NCBI RefSeq assembly: GCF_947489565.1
Contig: NZ_CANLEA010000006.1
Location: 245,719-309,718, forward strand
DNA length: 64,000 nt
Direction: 5' to 3'
DNA from: an uncultured Kordia sp.
GTDB lineage: Bacteria; Bacteroidota; Bacteroidia; Flavobacteriales; Flavobacteriaceae
Shown here: positions 35,302-45,000 of the stretch, in pieces
Numbering within the stretch: position 1 is the stretch's first letter
Layout of the letters: each line of letters opens with the position of its first letter
Made by a program: the position numbers and the translations under genes
The notes under the pieces: generated by a model
Database searches by the model: none
Told to the model about the DNA's origin: nothing
The model's input: only the letters and a program-made list of their open reading frames with translations

Positions 35302-36297
35302 TTATTTATTTGAAATATATAGCATTAAATCAATTAATCTGTGCGAATAACCGATTTCATTATCGTACCATCCGACAACTTTAACCATTTTTCCAATCAC
35401 CGAAGTCATCAAAGAATCAAAGGTGCAAGAATATGGGTTATCTATGACGTCTACTGAGACGATAGGATCTTCTGTATAGGATAAAATGCCTTTTAAATTG
35501 GTTTCTGAAGCTTTTTTAAATGCGGCATTTATCTCACGTATGGAAGTTTCTTTTTTTACATTAAATGTAATATCTGTTAAAGAACCATCTGGTACCGGAA
35601 CACGAATTCCACAACCACCAATTACATCTGAGAGTTCAGAAAATATTTTGGTCAATGCTTTAGCAGCTCCTGTGGTAGTAGGAACAATACTTTGACTGGC
35701 ACCACGAGCACGACGTAAATCGCGATGTGGTTGGTCGTGTAAGCTTTGATCGGTTGTGTAAGAATGAATGGTGGTAATGTAGGCTTGTTCAATTCCGCAC
35801 AACTCATTGATAACTTTCATCATAGGCGCAGCATTGTTTGTAGTACACGAAGCATTTGAAACAATGGTTTCCGAACCATCTAATATGTCTTCATTAACAC
35901 CTAATACAACCATTTTAATGGCGTCATCTTGTGGAGGAACTGACAGTATCACTTTTTTTGCTCCATTTGTGATATGGTGTTTTAAAAGTGTTTCTGTTTT
36001 AAATTTTCCAGTCGCTTCTATCACGAAATCAATACTATATGGTTTCCAATTGAGCGCTTCAATATTTGAAATATTTGTGACAGGAAAAACGTTTCCATCC
36101 ACTAAAATTTCAGTATCAGTATGACTGACTTCGTTTGGTAACACACCATGAATACTATCATATTTTAATAAATGACTCAAGGTACGTGTATCTGCTAAAT
36201 CGTTGATGACAACAACTTCGATACTTGGATGATTCATGAGTAAGCGAAACAAATTTCGACCAATTCTTCCAAAACCATTAATGGCAATTCTTATCAT
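35302..36297 (-). CDS. gap: Glyceraldehyde-3-phosphate dehydrogenase, type I
   Basis: 331 residues from ATG at 36297 (MIRIAINGFGRIGRN); the longer frame to 36408 adds 37 residues before the obvious NAD-binding start and is rejected. Catalytic motif ASCTTN with the nucleophilic Cys, HSYTTDQ with the catalytic His region, and WYDNEIGYSHR at the C-terminus are intact. INDLAD places Asp at the position that selects NAD over NADP. Glycolysis/gluconeogenesis, cytoplasmic. A second copy elsewhere is likely in flavobacteria but cannot be seen here. Confidence 0.95.
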   Translation of the reverse strand: MIRIAINGFGRIGRNLFRLLMNHPSIEVVVINDLADTRTLSHLLKYDSIHGVLPNEVSHTDTEILVDGNVFPVTNISNIEALNWKPYSIDFVIEATGKFKTETLLKHHITNGAKKVILSVPPQDDAIKMVVLGVNEDILDGSETIVSNASCTTNNAAPMMKVINELCGIEQAYITTIHSYTTDQSLHDQPHRDLRRARGASQSIVPTTTGAAKALTKIFSELSDVIGGCGIRVPVPDGSLTDITFNVKKETSIREINAAFKKASETNLKGILSYTEDPIVSVDVIDNPYSCTFDSLMTSVIGKMVKVVGWYDNEIGYSHRLIDLMLYISNK

Positions 36298-36388
36298 GCG
36301 GATGCTTTCTTTTAAGAATCTCAAAATTACGGTTTTTTGTTTGGATTTAAGCGGGATCAAAATAGTTTTTCCCTTTACCACTATAAGC

Positions 36389-36421
36389 AAAAACGCAATC
36401 CTTATCAAGATAAAGATTGCG
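36389..36421 (-). terminator. Terminator of the 36448..37347 gene
   Basis: Arms 36394-36406 and 36409-36421 pair over 13 bp with one mismatch (core GCAATC/GATTGC); on the minus strand a T5 run follows. It lies 27 bp after the stop at 36448. Confidence 0.75.
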
Positions 36422-36447
36422 CTTGCGTGGCTATGCTAAAAGTAGGT

Positions 36448-37347
36448 TTACGATTTGTATTCAAACGTATACGAGCCTACGTGCATACGTTCTTGATTTT
36501 GAATTAAATACTGTTTTACGACAATGGAATAATCGCCAGGTTCGGCTGCTAAATTCGGAACATATGTTAGTTGTAATGAGCCTTCAAAATTAGCAGGTAA
36601 TAAACACTGATGCGGATATAAAGTTTGTTCATTGTTAGTTCCAGTAATCTCTCTGTTTTTTACTTCTATGGTTGGAGAGATACCAATACTATTAGAAAAA
36701 AGAGACACTACAGATCCTTTAGGAACATTACAAATAGCTTCAAATTGATACAATTGTCTCTGATTGTCTGGGTTTACAATATCTAATAATTTTTCAATAG
36801 GATCTTCTTTTACATCTACAATATCAATATTACGCTGCGCTACGGTATTATGATCTCTACAAAATTGCCACCAATCTCCAATGGTAGGAAACGATTCTGG
36901 TAAACTTGGCAATCCTTCTCCAGAAAGTACCACAATTAAGCAATAATGTCCCACGTCAGGTAATTGCTCAGGCATCCAATTATAAGGTTCAGCCGCAGCT
37001 AAGATGTTTTTTTCTATAAAATTTATTTTTTGAGTTCCAATTTCATTCCATCTCGTCGGAAACTGTAAACAACTTGGACGTGCCCAATATAAAGTGGCGT
37101 CAACTGCAAAAGGTTTTTCCGCAGGATTCTTAACACGTACATATACATAATTGATTTCTCCAGCTTCTATTTGTTGTCCTCGGTCTTCGTCATAGGTAGC
37201 TGCACCAAAGTTTTGTTGTACAAAAACGGGACTTACGGATTCTTGTCTTGGAATAATATCTGGACTTACATTTAAAGCGCCATTATTTGGCTCTTGTCCT
37301 TGATCATTTAATGAATCTCTTACGAAAGGGTTTGTTGAATTTTGCAT
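36448..37347 (-). CDS. Soluble protein of unknown function with Ig-like domains
   Basis: 299 residues, no signal peptide. Residues about 40-150 look like a CARDB/Ig-type beta-sandwich (GEINYVYVRVKNPAEKPFAVDATLYWARPS...GHYCLIVVLSGEG), and about 180-299 a second one ending YSIVVKQYLIQNQERMHVGSYTFEYKS. FPTIGDWWQFCRDHN in the middle is distinctive. I do not recognise the family. It is terminated separately, is divergent from the 37831 gene across a 483-bp region rich in inverted repeats, and its leader carries the element shared with the lipoprotein at 30727 and the lectin at 59506. Cytoplasmic, or exported by a route without a classical signal. Confidence 0.6.
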   Translation of the reverse strand: MQNSTNPFVRDSLNDQGQEPNNGALNVSPDIIPRQESVSPVFVQQNFGAATYDEDRGQQIEAGEINYVYVRVKNPAEKPFAVDATLYWARPSCLQFPTRWNEIGTQKINFIEKNILAAAEPYNWMPEQLPDVGHYCLIVVLSGEGLPSLPESFPTIGDWWQFCRDHNTVAQRNIDIVDVKEDPIEKLLDIVNPDNQRQLYQFEAICNVPKGSVVSLFSNSIGISPTIEVKNREITGTNNEQTLYPHQCLLPANFEGSLQLTYVPNLAAEPGDYSIVVKQYLIQNQERMHVGSYTFEYKS

Positions 37348-37367
37348 GATAGTTATGTTTTTATAAT

Positions 37368-37440
37368 TCCTACTCTGTTTAGTATTAGGTTTTTCGGATC
37401 ACACCATTTTTGAATGATAAATAGTAGCTACGTTGTAATC
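37368..37440 (-). promoter_or_regulatory. Shared leader element, copy B
   Basis: On the minus strand: GATTACAACGTAGC, a 30-base spacer, CCGAAAAACC, then AGAGTAGGA, which ends 20 bp before the ATG. Compare copies A (32570-32615) and C (59411-59479). Confidence 0.5.
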
Positions 37441-37491
37441 GTATTGTTTTTTATTGTTGATTACGATGTAAAATTCTGAAAATACTGTAAG

Positions 37492-37601
37492 GATTTTACC
37501 TGTAAATTTTACGGTATTCATCAAACAGGTAAAATCATTCAAGGGTATTTTGGGGAACTATGTAATTTTTACCATTTCTAGAAGTTGCGTAAAATTACGC
37601 A
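37492..37601. promoter_or_regulatory. Two inverted repeats in the divergent intergenic region
   Basis: A perfect 12-bp inverted repeat GATTTTACCTGT/ACAGGTAAAATC (37492-37503, 37525-37536, 21-bp spacer) and a 7-bp one TGCGTAA-AA-TTACGCA (37586-37601). Both contain GTAAAAT-type cores. They sit between the divergent genes at 37347 and 37831 and look like operators for a dimeric regulator, possibly the 40778 response regulator. The rest of the gap (to 37830) shows only AT-rich promoter-like DNA. Confidence 0.45.
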
Positions 37602-37830
37602 TGGCATACAGTAGTGTATTTTAGATATTTACAATGTTATAAAAAGGGAATGATTGCAGTGGCTCTCTTTATTGAATCAAAAACCTAGTTAGTTAGAGAA
37701 ACATTATTATTTACGAAGCAATATCAATCAAATACTGTATTATTATTTCCCTTTTTTTGACATATTTTGAACAATAGTATTAACCACTATAATTGCTCTA
37801 AATTGGAACAATTATTAAATCTTAACTATT

Positions 37831-38601
37831 ATGAAAACACCACAAGAATTAACTATTGGAATTCCTCTTGACGAAATTCTATTATGGCAATATCAATTAG
37901 GAGATCAAAAAGATGCAAAAAAATCATTTGATTCCTCTGGGAATAGTTTTATACTAAACAGTATTGGAACTATCAGTCAATTTTACAATACGATACATGT
38001 TTATATCGCTGTAGATACGTATGGTGGAGCAATACAGATGTACGCTGTACCGGGAATGTGTGATTATGAGGATTACATTATAAAAGGTTATGATCGTTAT
38101 AAAATTTCTCGTAGTTCAAGAAAACTGCCTTTGGAAGGATTTGCAGAGTATGTAAATACAAAACTAGTACCTATGAAATTAAGTACAGTCAATGTGAAAG
38201 AAGTATTTAACGGAACGTATACAGGAGATAAAAAAATACTTGTAGAGAGTATTAAAGATTGGAACGATACAACAAAGAGAGATACATGGCTTAGTCAGCT
38301 TTATACCAATAAAAAAAAGGTAGTACAAGCATTCGACATAGATGCTAGTGATTTTGAAAATGGATGTAGTCATACATGCTACTTAGCATTAAAGACAAAT
38401 CCAGCAGGTTCCAAAGAAACATACTCAATAGATTTGGTTGTCGAAAATACTAAAACAGGTGCCTTGTTAAACCTGGTAAGCACTGACGATGGAACAATGT
38501 TACTGAGAGATATGGCACGACCAGTTCCTCCTTTTGGACAAAGTATTTATACTTATTACGAAGGACAGTTTGGAATATATGAGATCATTAATGCACATTA
38601 A
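37831..38601 (+). CDS. Unknown protein, first of a paralogous pair (DMARPVPPFGQ family)
   Basis: 256 residues, no signal peptide, no TM. It is predicted mostly beta: IHVYIAVDTYGGAIQMYAVPG early, then a WNDTTKRDTWLSQL helix, VVQAFDIDASDF, HTCYLALKTNPAG and YSIDLVVENTKTGALLNLV, ending in RDMARPVPPFGQ (about 229-240) and FGIYEIINAH. The same blocks in the same order occur in the next gene, so the two are paralogues. I know no family with this signature. It is 125 bp upstream of its paralogue and in line with the membrane protein-kinase-regulator genes, so it may be the effector or the ligand-related output of that system. Confidence 0.65.
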   Translation: MKTPQELTIGIPLDEILLWQYQLGDQKDAKKSFDSSGNSFILNSIGTISQFYNTIHVYIAVDTYGGAIQMYAVPGMCDYEDYIIKGYDRYKISRSSRKLPLEGFAEYVNTKLVPMKLSTVNVKEVFNGTYTGDKKILVESIKDWNDTTKRDTWLSQLYTNKKKVVQAFDIDASDFENGCSHTCYLALKTNPAGSKETYSIDLVVENTKTGALLNLVSTDDGTMLLRDMARPVPPFGQSIYTYYEGQFGIYEIINAH

Positions 38602-38726
38602 GATAGTTTCAAATTACATCAAAATAATATCAGAGTTCATTTTATTTTAATATATTTTGAGAGATATTAGTAATCCCTAAAATTATTTAGAAATAAAAAT
38701 TAACATATTTAAATCCCTTAAACATT

Positions 38727-39395
38727 ATGACTCAATTTGTAGACCCAGAATTAAGTATTGAAAGTTGGAGTGCACTTGCCCAACAAGCACCAGTTGATGG
38801 TATTATTTCATTATTTGAGAAATCAGGAAATAGTTTTCCATTAACATTAAACGCAAAAATGAAAGCTGCGGAACGATTGCATATTTATTTTGGATTAGAT
38901 GGTTCAGGAAACATTCAATTTTATGCAATACCAGCAGATTTAGATCAAGAATCAAATAAAACTATTTATTCTTGTGGAGCTTCAGTTGCGCTAGATGCAA
39001 CACAACAAACCGTTACAAGCAATTCAAATTCTCCATTAGTAGGTTGGGTAAATAATTGGTGTAATGAAACATTACGAAATAATTGGTTAACAGGACTTGA
39101 TCAAGCAGTCCAAGTTTTTGTAATTCACACAACCGATTTTGTAGTGAACGATTTACATAAATGCTATTTATCTTTAAAACCTGGTGCAGCAAAAGGTCAA
39201 TATACAGTTGATTTAGTAATACAAAATACGGTTACAGGGATGTTTTTAAATGTTGAAGAACCATCAGCAGATGATGATGCTTTAGGAGCTCAATTTGCTG
39301 ATATGGCACGACCAGTTCCTCCATTTGGACAAGAAGGTCATACCTCAACCGATGCATCTAATTTTGGTGTTTTTCAAGCATTAGGAATTCAATAA
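38727..39395 (+). CDS. Unknown protein, second of the paralogous pair, coupled to the sensor cassette
   Basis: 222 residues, no signal peptide. It shares with the 37831 product HIYFGLDGSGNIQFYAIP, WCNETLRNNWLTGL, VQVFVIHTTDF, KCYLSLKPG, VDLVIQNTVTGMFLN and the strictly kept DMARPVPPFGQ. The TAA stop shares its last A with the ATG of the membrane protein gene (TAATG), a coupling that is exactly reproduced in the second cassette, where a lipoprotein gene takes this place. Function unknown. Confidence 0.65.
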   Translation: MTQFVDPELSIESWSALAQQAPVDGIISLFEKSGNSFPLTLNAKMKAAERLHIYFGLDGSGNIQFYAIPADLDQESNKTIYSCGASVALDATQQTVTSNSNSPLVGWVNNWCNETLRNNWLTGLDQAVQVFVIHTTDFVVNDLHKCYLSLKPGAAKGQYTVDLVIQNTVTGMFLNVEEPSADDDALGAQFADMARPVPPFGQEGHTSTDASNFGVFQALGIQ

Positions 39396-40051
39396 TGGAT
39401 TTTAAAACATTTTCAGAAATAATAACAAAAGCTTCACCACTCGTACTTTTTTTAGGTACGGGTGTTGGAGTCTATTTTTATAAACGTTTGGATGTAATAG
39501 GTAAGCTGTTGTTTTTTTATCTAGCAGGAAGTTTGTTGATTGATTTATCTTCAAGGTTATTAGCTGAAATTATAGGAAACAATTTAGTCCTATTCTTTGT
39601 ACTAACAGCATTAGAACTTTTTATTTTTCTGAAATTGTATTATGACCTTACAAAAAAGAAAAAATTAGTAATAGGTTTGGCTGCTTTTGGTACTATATAT
39701 ACTATAATAGAATCTATTTATGTAAATACAACTAATGTGAAATTATTTCAACCGTATGCAAAAGCATTAGGTCCTTTACTTATTGTATCAATGGCGTTGA
39801 TTTTTTTCTTTGAATTGATTCGAGATGAAGAGAATTTATATAAAAACGAGGGCGATTATTTTCTATTAAATAGCATGATTTTATGCTTTTTTGCATTGGA
39901 GTTTTTAATATTTCTCCCGATGAATTTTTTAATTAATATGGACATACAATTGGCAGGATATGTTTGGGTAAGCAATGTGTTTTTCCTGATCTTATTCTAT
40001 CTATACTTAACTTACTTTATATGGAAACGTGGCAGAAACCTGAAACAATAA
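39395..40051 (+). CDS. Seven-helix membrane protein of sensor cassette 1
   Basis: 218 residues, almost entirely hydrophobic, with about seven TM helices (PLVLFLGTGVGVYFYK, LLFFYLAGSLLIDLSSRLL, LVLFFVLTALELFIFLKLYY, ALGPLLIVSMALIFFFELI, and so on). It overlaps the upstream gene by one base and the downstream kinase by 31 bp. The same architecture and similar overlaps recur at 57317..57994. It probably is the input partner for the kinase, whose own N-terminus has only one TM helix. Confidence 0.75.
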   Translation: MDFKTFSEIITKASPLVLFLGTGVGVYFYKRLDVIGKLLFFYLAGSLLIDLSSRLLAEIIGNNLVLFFVLTALELFIFLKLYYDLTKKKKLVIGLAAFGTIYTIIESIYVNTTNVKLFQPYAKALGPLLIVSMALIFFFELIRDEENLYKNEGDYFLLNSMILCFFALEFLIFLPMNFLINMDIQLAGYVWVSNVFFLILFYLYLTYFIWKRGRNLKQ

Positions 40052-40773
40052 TTCTTTGGATTATTATCGTAGCATTGTTTGTTATTGTCTTACTGACCGT
40101 GATTATTTTCTTGATACGTGCTATTTTCAAGAAAATATTAAAGGCACAGGAAAAAGAGGCAGCGATTCAATTAGACTATCAAAAGAACTTGCTTGAAACC
40201 ACTATAAAAACACAAGAAATAGAACGTCATCGTATTGCGGCAGATATTCATGATGGATTGATTGGAAGATTGACGGCGTTGAAAATGCAACAAGAAATCA
40301 CTAGTAAAGACCAAAAAACGATTGAAGCTTTGCATGAAAGTATCACCATTGCGCGTAGAATCTCGCATGATTTAAGTCCGCCGTTAGTAGAGTTTACAAA
40401 ACTTCCGGAGTTGATCAAAGAATTGCTAGATCCTTGGGAACAGCATTTGTTGATAACACCTATATTTGATATCAGAGCAGAAATAAATGATACGGAAGAA
40501 TTTAAAGTGCAAATCACACGACTCATTCAGGAAATCATTACCAATACCATCAAACATGCGGATGCTACACAATTGCAATTGAGCTTAAAACAGACAAAAA
40601 ATTATATGGCTTTGTATATTAGCGATAATGGAAAAGGATATGATGTAGCCAAAAATAGCAAAGGCTTAGGAACTAAAAATATAGAAACCAGAGTGCAATT
40701 CTTAAAAGGAAAGCACAAAGTAAAATCGAAAATTGGCAAAGGAACTTCGAACTTGTTTCTCTTTAAAAACTAA
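40021..40773 (+). CDS. Sensor histidine kinase (HisKA_3/NarX-type) of cassette 1
   Basis: 250 residues from ATG at 40021 (METWQKPE); an in-frame ATG at 39964 would lengthen the overlap and read through the upstream gene. One TM helix (about 9-34), a coiled coil, the HisKA_3 motif ERHRIAADIHDGL with His77, and a HATPase domain (IQEIITNTIKHAD, DNGKGYD, GLGTKNIETRV). It has no periplasmic sensor domain, so sensing must come from the membrane or from the coupled membrane protein. Equivalent to 56535..57350, in which the phospho-His is also residue 77. Confidence 0.88.
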   Translation: METWQKPETIILWIIIVALFVIVLLTVIIFLIRAIFKKILKAQEKEAAIQLDYQKNLLETTIKTQEIERHRIAADIHDGLIGRLTALKMQQEITSKDQKTIEALHESITIARRISHDLSPPLVEFTKLPELIKELLDPWEQHLLITPIFDIRAEINDTEEFKVQITRLIQEIITNTIKHADATQLQLSLKQTKNYMALYISDNGKGYDVAKNSKGLGTKNIETRVQFLKGKHKVKSKIGKGTSNLFLFKN

Positions 40774-40777
40774 AAAC

Positions 40778-41455
40778 ATGGAAGACATAATCACAATAGC
40801 TTTAGTAGATGACGATGCATTAATTGTATCATTGTTAAAGGATTTCTTAGGAAATCAAGAAAATATGGAAGTCTGTTATACTGCTGATAGTGGCGAAATG
40901 CTCAAAGAAAAATTAGCAACAGACAATGCATTGCCAGATGTTATGGTGCTCGATTTAAACATGCCAGGCATCAATGGAGTAGAAGTAACCGAGTTTTTAA
41001 AGCAAAATTATCCAAGCATTCGTGCAATTTTGATGACGTCACATTATAAGCGATCGTTTATGGGCTTTATGTTAAAAACAGGCGTTTCTGCGTTTTTACC
41101 CAAAGGAATCTCGCCAGTACAATTGGTAGAAATCATTCGTGAAGTATATGACAAAGGATTTTACTTTATGGACGATCAATTAGGAGTTTTACGTGAGCAG
41201 ATTTCACACAAAAGTCCAAAACCAACATTGATTGAAAAAAACAAACTTACCGAACGAGAAATCGACGTTCTAAAACTCATCTGTTTCCAAAAAACCGCCA
41301 AAGAAATTGCAGAAAAACTATTCATTGCACCACGAACGGTAGAAGGTCATAAAAACAACTTATTCATCAAAACGGAAGCTAGAAATATTGCAGGTTTGGT
41401 GATTTACGCCATTCAGAATAATTATATTGAACCGAATGAGATACCTTTGATTTAG
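40778..41455 (+). CDS. LuxR/NarL-type response regulator of cassette 1
   Basis: 225 residues from ATG at 40778 (MEDIITIALVDDD), 4 bp after the kinase stop. Receiver with acidic triad DDD at 11-13, phospho-acceptor Asp59 (MVLDLNMPG), then a LuxR-type HTH (LTEREIDVLKLICFQKTAKEIAEKLFIAPRTVEGHKNNL split at about 155-195). The second cassette regulator is also 225 residues with Asp58. It should bind DNA as a dimer; the inverted repeats at 37492-37601 are candidate sites. Confidence 0.9.
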   Translation: MEDIITIALVDDDALIVSLLKDFLGNQENMEVCYTADSGEMLKEKLATDNALPDVMVLDLNMPGINGVEVTEFLKQNYPSIRAILMTSHYKRSFMGFMLKTGVSAFLPKGISPVQLVEIIREVYDKGFYFMDDQLGVLREQISHKSPKPTLIEKNKLTEREIDVLKLICFQKTAKEIAEKLFIAPRTVEGHKNNLFIKTEARNIAGLVIYAIQNNYIEPNEIPLI

Positions 41456-41886
41456 ACTGGTTTAGACTTGCTTTGCTCTTAGATTATTAGACCGCTTTCG
41501 CTATTAGATTTTAGACATGTTAGATACGTCATTGCGAGAAACATAGCGACGTGGCAATTTATTTCTCAGTACATTCTGAATCTTCAGACTATTACATGTA
41601 CAAACGTCACTTCGAGTGAAATCTTGTAAAGATTTTGTATCGAGAAGTACTTGGAAATCGAGTCTTTTAAAGTGCTTCTAGCTAGTTCTGCTAAACTTAT
41701 TGAAGTGCAATTTTCATTTTACTACATAATGAAAAAACCACTCTAAATGACGCTTCAGCATCAAAACAGAACAATTCTTGAACTCGTGACCAAAAGAGAT
41801 TCCTGTCTTACTTCGACAAAGTCAATGACAAAAAAAATAGAAAATGGATGAGATGCTGAATTGAGTTCAGCATGACGCGGAACGTC
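41456..41886. repeat. Repeat-packed intergenic region after cassette 1
   Basis: No gene in this 555-bp gap (to 42010). In order it has: a 31-bp string at 41461-41491 found again identically at 63888-63918, a CATTGCGAG...GTGGCAAT repeat (41530), the GTCACTTCGAGTG/TATCGAGAAGTACTT element (41606-41755), an ACTTCGACAAAGTCAATG repeat (41812), and GATGCTGAATTGAGTTCAGCATGACG (41851). All recur at 45293 or in 48890-49600. Confidence 0.7.
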
Positions 41887-41918
41887 AAAAAAGGCTAGAA
41901 GCGAAGCGCAACTAGCCT
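41887..41918 (-). terminator. Terminator of the double-propeller gene
   Basis: AGGCTAG (41892-41898) pairs with CTAGCCT (41912-41918) around a GCGAAGCGCA-containing loop; on the minus strand six T follow. A twin with the same arms closes lipA at 49615. Confidence 0.75.
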
Positions 41919-42010
41919 AAAATGTATAATTCTGCACAAAACTTTTTAATGAATACACCAAACTCATAGTGCTTTAAAAAGTTGATAATTTTTGTCTTGG
42001 TAAATCTAGG

Positions 42011-45000
42011 TTACAACTTTATAAATTTAAAAACGTTTTTTACATCTTTTAATTTTAAAAAATAAACACCAGATTGTAATTTCTCTATATTAATAGGCTG
42101 ATTATTTGTAATCTTACCTTGAACAATCTTACTTCCTTGAATATCATAAATTACATAATCTTTAATTTCTTTAAGTCCAGTAATAGCTAATATGCTATGA
42201 GAAGGATTAGGATAAAGACTCAGTTTTTCAATGATAGTATTGGTGTCAACCCCTAAAGTTGCATCCACTGTCAAGAAAGCTAGGTTACTTTGAACACTGC
42301 ATAATGATGAACTAAACACCTCTACAAGGTATTGACTACCATCGTCTGCCAATTGTACATTATTTAGCGTAAGTGTTGCGTTGGTTTCGCCTGCTAATGG
42401 TGTAAAAGGGCTGATAATAGATAAACTACCACCAAAAATTATATCACCTGAAGCTACATAAATAGTGCCGTTGGATTCGTATACTCCTCGGCAAAAATCA
42501 CTCCCTAATCCATCAGCTGTCGTTCTAGTGGTAAAGGTATTTCCTCCATCTATAGAAATCGATAAACCAGCTCCAGGTGTAGCCACATAAATAGCACCGT
42601 TAGATTCGTATACATCAAAACAAATATTACTCCCTAATCCATCTGTTGTGGTCTTATTCATAAAATTATTTCCTGCATCTGTAGAGATGGATAAACCGCC
42701 TCCAAATGTAGCCACATAAATAGTGCCGTTAGATTCATATACGCCCAGACAATCATTAGTTCCTAATCCATCTGTTGTGGTCTTATTCATAAAATTATTT
42801 CCTGCATCTGTAGAGATCGATAAACCTCCATCTGTAGCCACATAAATAGTGCCGTTGGATTCGTATATTCCATTACAAACATTACTCCCTAAACCGTCTG
42901 TTGTGGTTTTATTGGTAAAAGAAGTTCCTCCATTTGTAGAAGTCGATAAACCTGCAACTGTAGCCACATAAATAGTACCGTTGGATTCATATACTCCATT
43001 ACAAATATTATTCCCTAATCCATCTGTTGTGGTTTTATTGGTAAACGTACTTCCTCCATCGGTAGAGATCGATAAACCTCCATTTGTAGCCACATAAATA
43101 GTGCCGTTGGATTCGTATACTCCATTACAAACATTATTCCCTAATCCATCAGTTGTGGTTTTATTGGCAAACGTACTCCCTCTATCTGTAGAGATCGATA
43201 AACCTCCATTTGTAGCCACATAAATAATACTGTTGGACTCATAAACATCATAACAAACATTACTCCCTAATCCATCTGTTGTGGTTTTATTGGTAATAAG
43301 CTCTCCTGGTTCGTACCACTGATACATAACATTGGTACCTGAAGCTACAACATTAAAACTAGCATCACTTCCTTCAATAACACTTACATTTTGAGGCGGA
43401 GTCATGATGGCTATATCGCAAGGATCAACTGTTAATGTAACTAGGTTACTTTGCTCGTTACATGTTGATGTATTAAACACCTCTACAAAGTATTGACCAC
43501 CATCGTCTGCCAATTGTACATTATTTAGCGTAAGTGTTGCGTTGGTTTCGCCCGCTATTGGTACAAAAGAGCTGATAATAGATAAACCTCCATTTGTAGC
43601 CACATAAGTAGTACCGTTGGATTCGTATACACCATTACAAATATTATTTCCTAATCCATCAGCTGTGGTTTTGTTGGTAAAAGTAGCTCCTCCATCTGTA
43701 GAGATCGATATACCTCCATCTGTAGCGACATAAATAGTACCGTTGGACTCGTATACATCTCGACAGAAATTATTTCCTAATCCATCAGCGATGGTTTTAT
43801 TGGTAAAGGTATTTCCTCCATCAGTAGAGATGGATAAACCTCCACTTGTAGCCGCATAAATAGTGCCATTGGATTCGTATATTGCTAGGCAACCATTATT
43901 CCCTAATCCATCAGCGATGGTTTTATTGGTAAAAGTATTTCCTGCATCAGTAGAGATTGACAAACCTCCACTTGTAGCCACATAAATAATACTATTGGAT
44001 TCGTATACATCTCGACAGAAATTATCTCCTAATCCATCTGTTGTGGTTTTAGTAGTAAACGTATTTCCTGCATTTGTAGAGATCGATAAACCTCCACCAC
44101 TTGTAGCCACATAAATAATACCGTTGGATTCGTATACCCCTACACAGTTATTATTCCCTAATCCATCTGTTGTGGTTTTATTGGTAAAGGTATTTCCTGC
44201 ATCTGTAGAGATCGATAAACCTCCAGATGTAGCTACATAAATAGTGCCGTTGGATTCGTATATATCTGAACAGATATTACTCCCTAATCCATCTGTTGTG
44301 GTTTTATTGGTAAATGTAGTTCCTCCATCAGTAGATATTGATAAACCTCCAAATGTACCTGCATAAATAGTGCCGTTGGATTCGTATACTCCTCTACAAA
44401 CATTATTCCCTAATCCATCAGTAGTAGTTTTATTAGTAATAAGCTCTCCTTCTCCGTACCACTGATACATACTATTGGTACCCGAAGCTACAACATTAAA
44501 ACTAACATCACTGCCTTCAATAACACTTACATCTTGAGGTTGCGTATTGATGGCTATATCGCAATTAATTAATTGCACATCTGCAATTTGAAGAATGGAT
44601 GACGCGCTACAAGTTCCTGTAAAATTTAATCTATAATGTGTATACGAATTTGTATTTTGGAAAGAAAATGTTCTTGAAAAAAAACGTGTTGAAATACATG
44701 GAATTACGCCTGTAGTAATGCTTGTAAAGTTGGTGCCGTCATTAGAACCAAAAATTTCATAATTTGTCGGATCTCTTTCTGGAGCATCATTAGCAGTAAC
44801 AAATTCCATACTCGTGACTCTACTTGCAACACCTAACATATCGACTTGAAAACCGATACCATCATTGGCATTAAAATCTAAATATTTTGTGTTTGAATTT
44901 TGGTCAATTACATTTTGTGCCCCTTCTCCGCCAGGAGAATTGACACTCCCAAAAGTAGTGGCAGTGTGTATAGAACTATCAAAAATGCCTTGCGCATAAT

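Noticed and set aside
36298..36408. N-terminal extension of GAPDH
   Set aside because: The canonical start MIRIAINGFGRIGRN is internal; the extension overlaps the terminator of the neighbouring gene.
42412..44434. CRISPR-like regular repeats
   Set aside because: The 126-bp period is coding repeats in frame within one protein, without spacers of CRISPR type.
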